The position numbers and the translations under genes were made by a program. The notes beneath the pieces were generated by a model, which was not told where the DNA came from, did no database searches, and worked only from the letters and a program-made list of their open reading frames with translations. Source: DATKWU01 sp964653685 (GTDB lineage Bacteria; Patescibacteriota; Microgenomatia; PFEM01; JAHIFH01). From it: a stretch of DNA of 64,000 nucleotides. The stretch spans positions 18,662 through 82,661 of the forward strand of contig CAZZHA010000001.1 in NCBI GenBank assembly GCA_964653685.1, written 5' to 3'. Positions 25,172 to 33,734 of the stretch are shown here, one piece after another. How positions within the stretch are numbered: the first letter of the stretch is position 1; the number at the start of each line of letters is the position of its first letter.

Positions 25172-25579
25172 TTAAACTCTCCTTTTCTTTTTTGGCCTTG
25201 GTCCATTATGAGGAATTGGGGTTACATCAGCGATCAAATTCATTTTGATGCCAGCTGCCCTCAAAGCTCTTAAAGCTGAATCGCGGCCCGATCCTGGACC
25301 TTTAATATAAACTTCAACTTCCCTGAGACCGTGAGCTAAAGCTTTTTTAGCGGCTTTTTCAACGGTACTAATAGCCGCAAAAGGAGTTGATTTTCTTGCT
25401 CCCTTAAAACCGACTTCACCTGAACTTCCCCAACAAACGGTATTACCTTTTAAATCAGTAAAGGTAATGATCGTATTGTTAAAAGTAGCCTGGATGTAAA
25501 CTTTTCCTTTAGCCACAATCTTAGGCTCTTTCTTTTGGGGTTTGGTTTTAGTTTTTTCTTTTTTAGCTTTAACCATCAT
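25172..25579 (-). CDS. rpsK: Ribosomal protein S11
   Basis: A 135-residue S11 with KGKVYIQATFNNTIITFTDL, CWGSSGEVGFKGARKSTPFA and the basic end ADVTPIPHNGPRPKKKRRV that binds the platform of 16S rRNA. Its ATG overlaps the rpsM stop as ATGATG; the first ATG gives the ATGA coupling used elsewhere in the operon. Confidence 0.97.
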   Translation of the reverse strand: MMVKAKKEKTKTKPQKKEPKIVAKGKVYIQATFNNTIITFTDLKGNTVCWGSSGEVGFKGARKSTPFAAISTVEKAAKKALAHGLREVEVYIKGPGSGRDSALRALRAAGIKMNLIADVTPIPHNGPRPKKKRRV

Positions 25580-26019
25580 GCCTCCTTATTTTCTTTGGCT
25601 GCTTTCTCCTCTTCTGGATTCTTCTCGGCAACACCAAACTTAGTTAAATCCTTTTTGCGTAATGCTCCAATTGTCTTTCGCTTACCCCTTTTTGTCCGAG
25701 CATTCGATCGAGTTCTCTGGCCACGAGAAGGTAAACCCTGCAAATGCCTCGTTCCTCGATAACTTCCAGTCACTTTCAGTTGCTTAATATTCTCGTTCAC
25801 GATCGTTCTTAACTCTCCCTCCGTAGGTATTTTTTCAACCGTCTTTTGTAAACGGGTAATTTCTTCGGCCGTCAAATCCTTAATTCTTTTATTAGCATCA
25901 ACGGCCGCTGTTTCTAAAACCCCTTGAACATTTCTCCGACCAATACCATAAATGGCGGTTAAACCGCTATCAACTTTTTTCTCAACTGGTAAATCAACTC
26001 CGGCAATTCGAACAGCCAT
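25576..26019 (-). CDS. rpsM: Ribosomal protein S13 with acidic tail
   Basis: Residues 1-125 are normal S13: MAVRIAGVDLPVEKKVDSGL, GIGRRNVQGVLE and YRGTRHLQGLPSRGQRTRSNARTKRG-type end (conserved GQRT-N-RT). About 20 extra residues rich in Glu, Lys and Ala follow. S13 contacts the head of the small subunit and the P-site tRNA. Confidence 0.96.
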   Translation of the reverse strand: MAVRIAGVDLPVEKKVDSGLTAIYGIGRRNVQGVLETAAVDANKRIKDLTAEEITRLQKTVEKIPTEGELRTIVNENIKQLKVTGSYRGTRHLQGLPSRGQRTRSNARTKRGKRKTIGALRKKDLTKFGVAEKNPEEEKAAKENKEA

Positions 26020-26021
26020 GA

Positions 26022-26135
26022 TTAACCCTGTCTTTGCTTATGACGAGGATTAGAACAAATAACGTAGACTCGCCCTCGCCGGCGAGCAATTTTACAATTT
26101 TTACAACGTTTTTTAACTGAAGCTTTAACTTCCAT
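26022..26135 (-). CDS. rpmJ: Ribosomal protein L36 (zinc-binding form)
   Basis: A 37-residue protein, too short for most gene callers, starting MEVKASVKKRCKNCKIARRR and ending NPRHKQRQG. Cys11, Cys14, Cys27 and His32 form the zinc site. Position between infA and rpsM is the normal one. ATG 26135 lies three bases after the infA stop. Confidence 0.97.
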   Translation of the reverse strand: MEVKASVKKRCKNCKIARRRGRVYVICSNPRHKQRQG

Positions 26136-26137
26136 AA

Positions 26138-26356
26138 TTATTTCTCCCGATAAACTATTCTTCCTTTCGTCTCATCATAAGGTGTCAATTCCACCCGAAC
26201 CTTATCTCCAGGCATCACTCGAATGTAATGGATTCTTATCTTGCCTGAAAGATGACATAAAAGCTTTCTACCATCTTCAAGCTCGACCCTAAACATTGTA
26301 TTGGGCAAGGCTTCGGTGACTGTTCCGGTTGCTTCTTCTTTTTTCTCTTTAATCAT
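26138..26356 (-). CDS. infA: Translation initiation factor IF-1
   Basis: A 72-residue OB-fold protein: ATGTVTEALPNTMFRVELED, CHLSGKIRIHYIRVMPGDKV and LTPYDETKGRIVYR are typical. IF-1 blocks the A site during initiation. It has its own promoter inside the operon whose -10 element ends 7 bases before the ATG, so this transcript would be leaderless, while readthrough from map also covers it. Confidence 0.97.
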   Translation of the reverse strand: MIKEKKEEATGTVTEALPNTMFRVELEDGRKLLCHLSGKIRIHYIRVMPGDKVRVELTPYDETKGRIVYREK

Positions 26357-26363
26357 CGATTGA

Positions 26364-26392
26364 ATTTTAACAAAATTTACTTACTTTTTCAA
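26364..26392 (-). promoter_or_regulatory. Internal promoter before infA
   Basis: TTGAAA (complement of 26387-26392), 17-base spacer ending TGT, TAAAAT (complement of 26364-26369), then 7 bases to the ATG. It lies in the 53-base gap between map and infA. Confidence 0.75.
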
Positions 26393-26409
26393 GCGTAATT
26401 AGGCATAAA

Positions 26410-27168
26410 TCATTTTCGAGTCAAAACTAATGGCTCTCCTTGGGTCACCAGAATTGTGTCTTCAAAAAGAGCCGCTAAATGACCATCGACTGTTTCTACT
26501 GTCCAACCATCTTCTCCTACCATGACTTCCGAATTTCCTTGGGTATAAATTACCTCAATGGCCAAAGTCATATCAGACTTCAATTTTTCAGTCTCCTCTA
26601 TTCTTTTTTGCAAATAACAGGGTATTTGAGGTAGTTCGTGTAATTTTTTTCCCACCCCATGACCCGCTAAAGCCTGGACGGGTTGCCAGCCTTTGCTCTC
26701 AATTGTTGTTTGGATTGCCTGAGAGAGATGGCCAATCCGATTACCTAGTCTGACTGAATTAATAGCAACCTCTAAAGCCTCCTTACCAGCCGATAGAAAT
26801 TCTTTTTCCTTAAGTCGTTGATCAGTGCCTATGTCACCTACTAGCAAGCTATTAGCCTTATCAGTGTGATAGCCTTTGTAAAAGATACCAATATCGATAC
26901 TAAGTAGGTCACCTATCTTTAATCGATAGTCATTGGGAATTCCATGAACAACTCCCTGATTAACATTTAAACAAGTCGCCCAATGATAATCCTTAACCAT
27001 TTTGAAAGAAGGTTTCCCATTTTGTTTTTTAATGAGCTCTTCAGCTGAAATATCAATCTCTTTCAAACTCATTCCTGGCTTAATTTTGAGTTGTTCAAAA
27101 ACCCAAGCTAATTTCCTACCCCCCTCCTGCATTATCTTAATCTCTCTAGCGGTTTTTAAGGGAATCAT
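26410..27168 (-). CDS. map: Methionine aminopeptidase, type I
   Basis: Removes the initiator Met from new proteins. In the 252-residue protein the metal ligands are visible in order: Asp in LLSIDIGIFYKGYHTDKANS (two Asp), His in GHGVGKKLHELP, Glu in LAIEVIYTQG and Glu in FEDTILVT. The usual TIEPM is AIEVI here. ATG overlaps the adk stop by 4 bases. Confidence 0.96.
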   Translation of the reverse strand: MIPLKTAREIKIMQEGGRKLAWVFEQLKIKPGMSLKEIDISAEELIKKQNGKPSFKMVKDYHWATCLNVNQGVVHGIPNDYRLKIGDLLSIDIGIFYKGYHTDKANSLLVGDIGTDQRLKEKEFLSAGKEALEVAINSVRLGNRIGHLSQAIQTTIESKGWQPVQALAGHGVGKKLHELPQIPCYLQKRIEETEKLKSDMTLAIEVIYTQGNSEVMVGEDGWTVETVDGHLAALFEDTILVTQGEPLVLTRK

Positions 27169-27740
27169 TGACTTAACCGTTCCATAATTTCTTGATGAAT
27201 GACTTCAACTGGTCGTTCGCCATCAACTTCCATTAAGATCCCTTTATCTCGAAAATAAGCGATAATCGGATCAACCGTTCGATGGTGGGAATTCAAACGT
27301 GCTTGGATTAATTCTTTAGTGTCATCCAACCGGGCTTTACCTTTAGTCTCACGGCTTTTCTCAGCTCGTAAAAGCAATCTTTCAACTGCCCCTTGATCAG
27401 AAATTAATAAAAGAATTGCCCAATTAATCTCTTCGCCCTCTTCTTTTAAATATTCCTCTAAAGGAGGAACTTGATCTATTCTCCGAGGATAACCATCTAA
27501 AACAAAACCTCGATAATGTTTATCCAAAGCTGGCTTCAAAACCTTAAAGGTTAATTTTCCTGGAACCCAATTTCCTTTCCCCCAATATGAATGAGCTTTT
27601 AACCCATCGGGTGTTTTTTGCTCATAGGCTTGACGAAAAAGTGCTCCCATAGAAATAGTCGGAATTTCAAGTTTTTTGGCTAAAAGCTCTGCTTGGGTTC
27701 CTTTGCCTGAACCAGGAGCACCAAAAATAACAAAATTCAT
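27165..27740 (-). CDS. adk: Adenylate kinase
   Basis: Interconverts ATP plus AMP with 2 ADP. P-loop GAPGSGKGTQAELLAKKL (7-24), AMP site GFVLDGYPRRIDQ (the usual DGFPR is DGYPR) and the short LID form with RLDDTKELIQARL. At 191 residues it lacks the longer zinc or beta LID. It lies between secY and map with 4-base overlaps on both sides. Confidence 0.96.
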   Translation of the reverse strand: MNFVIFGAPGSGKGTQAELLAKKLEIPTISMGALFRQAYEQKTPDGLKAHSYWGKGNWVPGKLTFKVLKPALDKHYRGFVLDGYPRRIDQVPPLEEYLKEEGEEINWAILLLISDQGAVERLLLRAEKSRETKGKARLDDTKELIQARLNSHHRTVDPIIAYFRDKGILMEVDGERPVEVIHQEIMERLSQ

Positions 27741-29023
27741 TTTAGAAAACCCTCATAGCTTCTCATGGTCATCATCGCTTCTAATTGACGAGTTGTCTCC
27801 AAAATGACCGAAACGACAATCAAAATCCCGGTACCGCCAATCGTCAGAGTGGCAATCCCAGTTAAGCCTTGGGCAATTGATGGTAAAATAGCAATCAAAC
27901 CTAGGAAAATCGCTCCGGCTAAAGTAATTCTGTTTAAAATTCGATTAAGATAATCAGCCGTTGGTTGACCAGGACGAATTCCGGGAATGAAACCACCATA
28001 CTTACGAATCTCCTCAGCAATTTTATCTGGATTAAAAACCACTGCCGTGTAAAAATAGGTGAAACCAACCACTAATAAGAAATAGGTAAGATTATAGACA
28101 ACACCGCCTGGTTGAAAGATGGTGGCCAAACTAACCGCTATTTTAGCAATCATTGGTTGAGGCACTCCCTGAAGAAAACTACCCAACATTGAAGGTAGAA
28201 GAATCAAGGAAACCGCAAAAATAATAGGAATCACTCCGGCTTGATTAATTTTTAAAGGTAAATAAGTTGATTGACCGCCATAAATCTTTCTACCTCTCAT
28301 CCGACGAGCATACTGAATCCTAATTTTTCGACTCGCCTCGTCAACCACTATAATAGCCACAATGACCGCTAAGGCCATTGCTAGAAAAATGATGAGATTA
28401 AACAAATTACCTGGTTCGAAAATACTAAAAGTTTGACCGAGTTCGACCGGATAACGAGCAACAATCCCGGCAAAAATCAACATGGAAATTCCGTTGCCAA
28501 TACCGTATTCACTGATCAATTCGCCTAACCACATCAAGAAAATCGTCCCAGCCACCATGGTGATAACTAAACTAATCAAACTCAGTGGTGAAAGACTGGT
28601 AATGATCTGTTGGTTTTTTAAAAGAGCATACATACCCAAAGATTGAACCATAGCTAAAGGAACGGTTAAAATCCGAGTATACTGGTTAATTTTTTCTCGA
28701 CCATATTCACCTTCTTTAGAAAGTTCTTCTAGTTGAGGAATCACCATCGTCAATAATTGAAAAATAATTGAGGCATTAATATAGGGATTAAGGCCAAGAG
28801 CCATAATCGAAAAATTGGCCAAAGTGCCACCCGAAAAAATATCCAATAAACCTAATAATTGGTTGCGGGCAAAGAGCTCTCGCAGAGCGGCAGTATTAAC
28901 TCCACCGACGGGAACATGGGCAGCAAAGCGAAAAACAATAAAAATCCCAGCTGTAAAAAGGATTTTTTTTCTTAATTCGGCAATTTTCCAGGCATTAAGA
29001 AGAGTATTAAGAATTCTATTCAT
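27737..29023 (-). CDS. secY: Preprotein translocase subunit SecY
   Basis: The 428-residue channel protein has ten membrane segments. RFAAHVPVGGVNTAAL after TM1 and the plug region GLLDIFSGGTLANFSIMALGLNPYI are clear; LISEYGIGNGISMLIFAGI and GGFIPGIRPGQPTADYL are also conserved. It forms the channel on which SecDF, also in this window, act. Overlap with rplO and adk is 4 bases each. Confidence 0.97.
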   Translation of the reverse strand: MNRILNTLLNAWKIAELRKKILFTAGIFIVFRFAAHVPVGGVNTAALRELFARNQLLGLLDIFSGGTLANFSIMALGLNPYINASIIFQLLTMVIPQLEELSKEGEYGREKINQYTRILTVPLAMVQSLGMYALLKNQQIITSLSPLSLISLVITMVAGTIFLMWLGELISEYGIGNGISMLIFAGIVARYPVELGQTFSIFEPGNLFNLIIFLAMALAVIVAIIVVDEASRKIRIQYARRMRGRKIYGGQSTYLPLKINQAGVIPIIFAVSLILLPSMLGSFLQGVPQPMIAKIAVSLATIFQPGGVVYNLTYFLLVVGFTYFYTAVVFNPDKIAEEIRKYGGFIPGIRPGQPTADYLNRILNRITLAGAIFLGLIAILPSIAQGLTGIATLTIGGTGILIVVSVILETTRQLEAMMTMRSYEGFLK

Positions 29024-29619
29024 CTTTTAACTTCTTTTTTATTAACTTTGGTTATTTCCTTTTTCTTCTTTGTTGCTTTCTTTTGGGTCTTAACGGTCTT
29101 AACCAGTCCTGACTTCTCTTTCTTGGTTGACTCAGGTTTTAATTGATTAATCTTGAGCTGTTTTTTAACCTTAATTACTTTGCCTCCGGCTTTTTCAATT
29201 TTTTTGGTCGCTCCCTTAGAGGCAGGTAGCTCAACAATTAGAGCCACATTCAAATCACCATCACCCAAAATTTTAACTCCTTGTTTTTCAGTTTCATCCC
29301 TCATTAAGATTCCCTTTTTGACTAGAGTGATTAAATTGACTTTTTCCCCTTTCTTAAAAAGATTGAGATATTTAAGGTTAACCACCAAAGGCTTAGGCTT
29401 TAATGACTTAAATCTTCCTTTACCTCGCTGAAGTGGCAGTCTTTTAAGAAAAGATTTCTTTGTTTTAGTTCCTTCGAAGGTTAAACCAACTTTATTTCGA
29501 GCTTTTAGTCCCTTTGCACCTCGACCAGCGGTATGACCACCTTTACCTGAACCATAACCTCGACCGACTCTTTTCTTTTTCCTCCTAGTAGTTTTTGGTA
29601 ATTTATCTAATTTTATCAT
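29020..29619 (-). CDS. rplO: Ribosomal protein L15 with Lys-rich tail
   Basis: Residues 1-150 are L15: KKRVGRGYGSGKGGHTAGRG, GQTP-like region replaced by EGTKTKKSFLKRLPLQRG, and ELPASKGATKKIEKAGGKVI. About 45 more residues are mostly Lys, Thr and Val. It begins one base after the rpsE stop; the L30 gene that normally lies between them is absent. Confidence 0.96.
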   Translation of the reverse strand: MIKLDKLPKTTRRKKKRVGRGYGSGKGGHTAGRGAKGLKARNKVGLTFEGTKTKKSFLKRLPLQRGKGRFKSLKPKPLVVNLKYLNLFKKGEKVNLITLVKKGILMRDETEKQGVKILGDGDLNVALIVELPASKGATKKIEKAGGKVIKVKKQLKINQLKPESTKKEKSGLVKTVKTQKKATKKKKEITKVNKKEVKR

Positions 29620-29620
29620 T

Positions 29621-30106
29621 TTAATTTCCTTTTGAACGTTTAAGCTGCTTCAAAGCTTCAAGAGTCGCATAAACATTATTAATCTTATTATTACTCCCCA
29701 GGATTTTAGAAACAATATCCTTTATTCCCGCCGCTTCAACCACCACCCGAACCGCACCACCGGCTTTAACCCCTGTTCCTGGAGGAGCTGGTTTGATTAA
29801 GATTTTGGCGGCACCTCGTTTAATCCGTACCTCGTGAGGAATAGTAGTTCCTTTAATAGGGACCTCAATCATTTTCTTTTTAGCTTGTTTCATCCCTTTT
29901 TGGATTCCAGAAATCACGTCAGGCGCCCTACCCAAACCAATACCAACCCTTCCCTTTCTATCACCAACAACGGTCAGAACCGAAAAGCTAATCCGGTTAC
30001 CTCCCTTTGTCTTTTTCGAAACTCGATTAACTTGAACCACTTTCTCCTCAAACTCTTTTTCTTCTTGATTTTCCTCTATCATTCTTCTTCTAGGTTGATT
30101 AAACAT
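29621..30106 (-). CDS. rpsE: Ribosomal protein S5
   Basis: A 161-residue S5 with VVQVNRVSKKTKGGNRISFS, VGDRKGRVGIGLGRAPDV and IPHEVRIKRGAAKILIKPAPPGTG. The protein helps decoding accuracy and mRNA unwinding at the entry channel. A 20-residue acidic start precedes the conserved part. Confidence 0.97.
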   Translation of the reverse strand: MFNQPRRRMIEENQEEKEFEEKVVQVNRVSKKTKGGNRISFSVLTVVGDRKGRVGIGLGRAPDVISGIQKGMKQAKKKMIEVPIKGTTIPHEVRIKRGAAKILIKPAPPGTGVKAGGAVRVVVEAAGIKDIVSKILGSNNKINNVYATLEALKQLKRSKGN

Positions 30107-30149
30107 TATTTTATTTTTCTTAATTTTAAATTAATTTTTTAAGCCTTAA

Positions 30150-30500
30150 TTAAAATTTAAGACCTCCTTCTCTAACACCTTCAGCCAGCGCCTTGACTCG
30201 TCCGTGATAGCGATAAGGGCCGCGATCAAAAATAACCTTTTTAATTTTCTTTTTCAGCGCTTTTTTTGCTAAGGCTTCTCCAATCAACTTAGCCTTCTCG
30301 GTTTTGGTAACTGATTTAACTTCTTTGCTAAGATCTTTCTCGCTCGCTCCCACTAAAGTCTGACCCTGTTCATCATTAATAAGTTGAGTGTAAATCTTTT
30401 TATTAGAACGAAAAACCGATAACCTTGGTCTTTCGTTTGTCCCTTTAATTTTTTGTCTGACTCTGTTTTTTCTTTTTAATTTTTGCTCTTTTTTAGTCAT
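30150..30500 (-). CDS. rplR: Ribosomal protein L18
   Basis: A 116-residue L18, the 5S rRNA binder: RPRLSVFRSNKKIYTQLIND, GQTLVGASEKDLSKE and FDRGPYRYHGRVKALAEGVREGGLKF. The 43-base gap to rpsE is the widest within this part of the operon and holds nothing recognisable. Confidence 0.97.
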   Translation of the reverse strand: MTKKEQKLKRKNRVRQKIKGTNERPRLSVFRSNKKIYTQLINDEQGQTLVGASEKDLSKEVKSVTKTEKAKLIGEALAKKALKKKIKKVIFDRGPYRYHGRVKALAEGVREGGLKF

Positions 30501-30512
30501 CTTTCCTCCTGA

Positions 30513-31079
30513 TTAATTACTACCAGCAGAACCCCCTTCGCCGACTTTACCAGCCTTACCTGGTTTTCGCCTCACTTCTTCATCTTGATAACGGACACCT
30601 TTGCCTTTATAAGGTTCGGGCGGTCTAATCTGACGAATCTTAGCGGCCACTTGACCAACTAAGGCTTTATCAATTCCAGAGATTTTGATTGTTTCTTTAT
30701 CCCCAACTTCAAATTGAATTCCTTTAATTGGTTCAACTACCACTGGATGAGAAAAACCTAAAGACAAAACCAAATTTTCCTCCTGCTTTTCTGCCCGATA
30801 ACCTGTGCCGACTAATTTTAAGACTTTACTGTAACCTTGAGTGACACCAGTAATCATATTCGCCACTAAAGTTCTTATTAGGCCGTGCAAAGAACGACTA
30901 AATTTATCATTCTTTTTCCGAATGACTTTAATTTCGTCTTGACCAATCTCTAATTTGATTTCCGACCGAATCTTTTGCTTCAACTCGCCTAGGGGGCCTT
31001 TTACTGTCAAAGTTAAACCATGATAATTAATTCCGACTCCCTCTGGTATTTTAACTGGTTGTTGACCTATTCTCGACAT
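30513..31079 (-). CDS. rplF: Ribosomal protein L6
   Basis: The 188-residue protein starts MSRIGQQPVKIPEGVGINYH at ATG 31079, eight bases after the rpsH stop; a frame extending 13 codons further runs into rpsH and is not used. VVVEPIKGIQFEVGDKETIK and the end IRPPEPYKGKGVRYQDEEV are the conserved L6 parts. Confidence 0.96.
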   Translation of the reverse strand: MSRIGQQPVKIPEGVGINYHGLTLTVKGPLGELKQKIRSEIKLEIGQDEIKVIRKKNDKFSRSLHGLIRTLVANMITGVTQGYSKVLKLVGTGYRAEKQEENLVLSLGFSHPVVVEPIKGIQFEVGDKETIKISGIDKALVGQVAAKIRQIRPPEPYKGKGVRYQDEEVRRKPGKAGKVGEGGSAGSN

Positions 31080-31086
31080 TTTTCCT

Positions 31087-31479
31087 TTACCATAATTGAC
31101 AAATAACTTCGCCGCCAAGTTTTTTCTTTTTGGCTTGCTTATCGGTCATTAAGCCTTTAGAGGTAGAAAGAATTCTCATCCCAAAACCACTTCTAATCGG
31201 CTTTAGCTTTTTAGCTTGAAGATAAACCCTCAGGCTAGGCTTAGAAACGCGTTCTATATTTGTAATCGCCGGCTCTTGGTGTGGATATTTCAAACCAACA
31301 ACTAGTTGTTTTTCTTGAGGTTTTTTACCTTCAACTGTTATCTCTTTAAGATAGCCTTCCTTAACCAAAATCTTGGCTAAATTTTCTTTAGTGGCCGAAT
31401 AAGGCACTTTAAATTTCCTTTTCCGAACAGCATAGCCATTTTTAATTCTAGTAATTAAATCACCAATTGGATCAGTCAT
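31087..31479 (-). CDS. rpsH: Ribosomal protein S8
   Basis: A 130-residue S8: MTDPIGDLITRIKNGYAVRK, SGFGMRILSTSKGLMTDKQA and the end KKKLGGEVICQLW. S8 binds the centre of 16S rRNA and in E. coli represses the spc operon; no such regulatory site was checked here. Confidence 0.97.
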   Translation of the reverse strand: MTDPIGDLITRIKNGYAVRKRKFKVPYSATKENLAKILVKEGYLKEITVEGKKPQEKQLVVGLKYPHQEPAITNIERVSKPSLRVYLQAKKLKPIRSGFGMRILSTSKGLMTDKQAKKKKLGGEVICQLW

Positions 31480-31480
31480 T

Positions 31481-31666
31481 CTACCAACTTGCCTTAGTTA
31501 CCCCAGGCAACTCTCCTTTATGAGCTAATTCGCGAAAACAAAGCCGACAAAGACCAAAGAGGCGTAGATAGGCTCTTGGCCGACCGCAAAGTTGACAGCG
31601 ATTATGCTGTCGAGTTGGATATTTTGGTTTTCGACCATCTTTAACAACTTTTGATTTTTTTGCCAT
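31481..31666 (-). CDS. rpsZ: Ribosomal protein S14, zinc-binding type
   Basis: The short 61-residue form with Cys pairs CQLCGRPRAYLRLFGLC and CRLC, and the end HKGELPGVTKASW. This is the zinc-binding type found in Firmicutes and many others. Start overlaps the rplE stop as TAATG. Confidence 0.97.
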   Translation of the reverse strand: MAKKSKVVKDGRKPKYPTRQHNRCQLCGRPRAYLRLFGLCRLCFRELAHKGELPGVTKASW

Positions 31667-32220
31667 TATTTCTCTCCTTTTTCAAAAGGCATACCTAATA
31701 ACTCTAACAATCTCTTGGCCTTTTCATTTGTTCGGGCATTGGTTACAATCGTCATCTCCAAACCTCTGACTTTGTCCACCTTAGAATGATCAATCTCTGA
31801 AAAAACAATCTGTTCTGGTATTCCAAGACTGTAATTACCTTGACCATCAAAGCTCTTCAAAGAAACCCCTTGAAAATCTCTTAACCGAGGCAAAACGACG
31901 CTTATCAGCTTTTCTAAAAAATCATACATCCGGCGGCCTCTTAAAGTAACCATCAGGCCAATTGACTGACCTTTGCGTAATTTAAAACCAGCAATTGATT
32001 GTCGAGCCCGAGTCGTCTTGGGTCGCTGGCCAGTGATCATCGCTAAATCTTCACTGGCTGCTTCTAAAGCTTTCTTGTTATCTAAAGCCTCACTTAAACC
32101 AATATTAACTACAATCTTCTTTAATTTTGGTGCCGCCAAAGAATTACCTAGACCAAATTCTTTGGTCAGTTGAGGGGCAATTTCCTTCTGATATTTTTCT
32201 TTTAAATTATTGTTTGACAT
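31666..32220 (-). CDS. rplE: Ribosomal protein L5
   Basis: A 184-residue L5 from ATG 32220; a TTG three codons earlier is possible. Conserved parts are KLKKIVVNIGLSEALDNKKA, TGQRPKTTRARQSIAGFKLR and GQGNYSLGIPEQIVFSEI. L5 contacts 5S rRNA and the central protuberance. It overlaps the rplX 3' end by 19 bases. Confidence 0.96.
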   Translation of the reverse strand: MSNNNLKEKYQKEIAPQLTKEFGLGNSLAAPKLKKIVVNIGLSEALDNKKALEAASEDLAMITGQRPKTTRARQSIAGFKLRKGQSIGLMVTLRGRRMYDFLEKLISVVLPRLRDFQGVSLKSFDGQGNYSLGIPEQIVFSEIDHSKVDKVRGLEMTIVTNARTNEKAKRLLELLGMPFEKGEK

Positions 32221-32531
32221 TTCCGACAAATTCTTGCTTTAACCACCTTATTACGAACCTTACCACTCTTTTGTTCAATCCGATAACCGACTCGGGTCGG
32301 CTTTTTGCATTTCGGACAGAAAAGGGCAACGTTAGCTATAGGTAAAGGCTTAACAATTTCAATAATCCCACCTGGTTTTTTATCGCTTTGCTTCCGGGCA
32401 TGTTTTTTATAAACATTAATACCTGGAATAAGCGCCTTATTGATCTTAGGAAAAATCTTTTCAATCTTTCCTTTGCGACCCTTATCTTTACCCTTAAGGA
32501 CGATAACTAAATCACCTTTCTTTAATTTCAT
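32202..32531 (-). CDS. rplX: Ribosomal protein L24 (with Cys pairs)
   Basis: A 109-residue L24 with the KOW motif KGDLVIVLKGKDKGRKGKI and NVYKKHARKQ; PKCKKPTRVGYRI and CRKC give two Cys pairs that could hold zinc, as in several Gram-positive L24 proteins. It overlaps rplN by 4 bases. Confidence 0.96.
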   Translation of the reverse strand: MKLKKGDLVIVLKGKDKGRKGKIEKIFPKINKALIPGINVYKKHARKQSDKKPGGIIEIVKPLPIANVALFCPKCKKPTRVGYRIEQKSGKVRNKVVKARICRKCQTII

Positions 32532-32896
32532 ATGACCTCCGTAGCCAGAGAAGCAATCTTAGCATAACCCAAATCTTTAATTTCCCTAGCCACCGGACCT
32601 AAAATTCTGGTCCCTTTCGGATTACCATGCTTATCAATAATCACCGCCGCGTTGTCATCAAAGCGAACAAAAGAACCATCGGTCCGACCCTGTTCTTTTT
32701 TGGTTCTAACAATGACGGCCCTAACTACCTCGGCATCTTCAACCACGCCACTAGGATCAGCCTGATCAACAATAGCCACAACAACGTCGCCAATTCTACC
32801 AAAGCGTCGCTTTGAACCACCTAAAACCAGAATCACTTTTAATCTTTTCGCCCCAGTATTATCGGCTGGCTTTAGAATTGTTCTTAACTGAATCAT
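32528..32896 (-). CDS. rplN: Ribosomal protein L14
   Basis: A 122-residue L14: MIQLRTILKPADNTGAKRLK, GDVVVAIVDQADPSGVVEDA, and SFVRFDDNAAVIIDKHGNPK followed by GTRILGPVAREI. Forms a bridge to the small subunit. Overlaps rpsQ by 4 bases. Confidence 0.97.
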   Translation of the reverse strand: MIQLRTILKPADNTGAKRLKVILVLGGSKRRFGRIGDVVVAIVDQADPSGVVEDAEVVRAVIVRTKKEQGRTDGSFVRFDDNAAVIIDKHGNPKGTRILGPVAREIKDLGYAKIASLATEVI

Positions 32897-33123
32897 TTTT
32901 TAACCACCTTTAAAACCTTCCATTTCTTAGTTTTGCTGATTGGTTTTGTCTCCGTAATAATGACTTGATCACCAACTTTAACTCCCAATTCATCATGGGC
33001 ATGAAATTTTTTCTTAACTTTCATTCTCTTTTTATAAATAGGATGAATCTTAAGTCTAACAACCTCAATAGTAGCCGTTTTATTCATTTTAGTCCTAATA
33101 ACTTCACCTTTAAATTGTCTCAT
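32893..33123 (-). CDS. rpsQ: Ribosomal protein S17
   Basis: A 76-residue OB-fold S17: KGEVIRTKMNKTATIEVVRL, HPIYKKRMKVKKKFHAHDEL and GDQVIITETKPISKTKKWKV. Overlaps rpmC by 4 bases. Confidence 0.97.
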   Translation of the reverse strand: MRQFKGEVIRTKMNKTATIEVVRLKIHPIYKKRMKVKKKFHAHDELGVKVGDQVIITETKPISKTKKWKVLKVVKK

Positions 33124-33323
33124 TTAGTTAACTCCTTTTCTCTTAGAATTGTTTTTAAAAACGCCAATTGATGACGCTGATTCATCAATTGATGAAAGTT
33201 CTTAAGCTTACCCGCTTTTAGCTCTAATCTCAACTCAGCTAATTTTTCTTCTACCTTACCTATCTCTTTTTGCAATTGAACGATGGTTTTTTGATGTAAT
33301 TCCTGCTTTTCTTTGTTTTTCAT
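33120..33323 (-). CDS. rpmC: Ribosomal protein L29
   Basis: A 67-residue two-helix protein, MKNKEKQELHQKTIVQLQKE and LAELRLELKAGKLKNFHQLM, ending KTILREKELTK. I start at ATG 33323, one base after the rplP stop; a longer frame reading into rplP is not used. Confidence 0.93.
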   Translation of the reverse strand: MKNKEKQELHQKTIVQLQKEIGKVEEKLAELRLELKAGKLKNFHQLMNQRHQLAFLKTILREKELTK

Positions 33324-33324
33324 T

Positions 33325-33732
33325 CTAATCCTTCTTAATGAACTTGGTTCTAAAAGGCAATTTTGCTCCGGCTCGCTTAATCGCTTCTTTAGCGATTTTT
33401 TCATCAACACCGGCCAGTTCAAAAATAATTCTGCCAGGTGTAACTACGGCAACATGATGATCAATCGCGCCTTTACCCGATCCCATCCTGACACCTGCTG
33501 GTTTCTTAGTAACTGGTTTATCGGGAAAAACTCGAATCCAAATTTTACCTTGTCTTTTGGTTTGATGGGTAATTGCTTTCCGAGCCGCTTCAATTTGCCG
33601 GGCCATCAGCCAACCACGACCAAGACTTTTTAAACCATAATCACCAAAAGTCAGAGTCGAACCCCTAATCGATTTACCTTTCATTCTACCCCGAAATTGT
33701 TTCCGGTATTTAGCTCTTTTTGGTTCTAGCAT
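33325..33732 (-). CDS. rplP: Ribosomal protein L16
   Basis: A 135-residue L16: MLEPKRAKYRKQFRGRMKGK, GSTLTFGDYGLKSLGRGWL and PVTKKPAGVRMGSGKGAIDH. L16 lies near the peptidyl transferase centre. Confidence 0.97.
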   Translation of the reverse strand: MLEPKRAKYRKQFRGRMKGKSIRGSTLTFGDYGLKSLGRGWLMARQIEAARKAITHQTKRQGKIWIRVFPDKPVTKKPAGVRMGSGKGAIDHHVAVVTPGRIIFELAGVDEKIAKEAIKRAGAKLPFRTKFIKKD

Positions 33733-33734
33733 GA

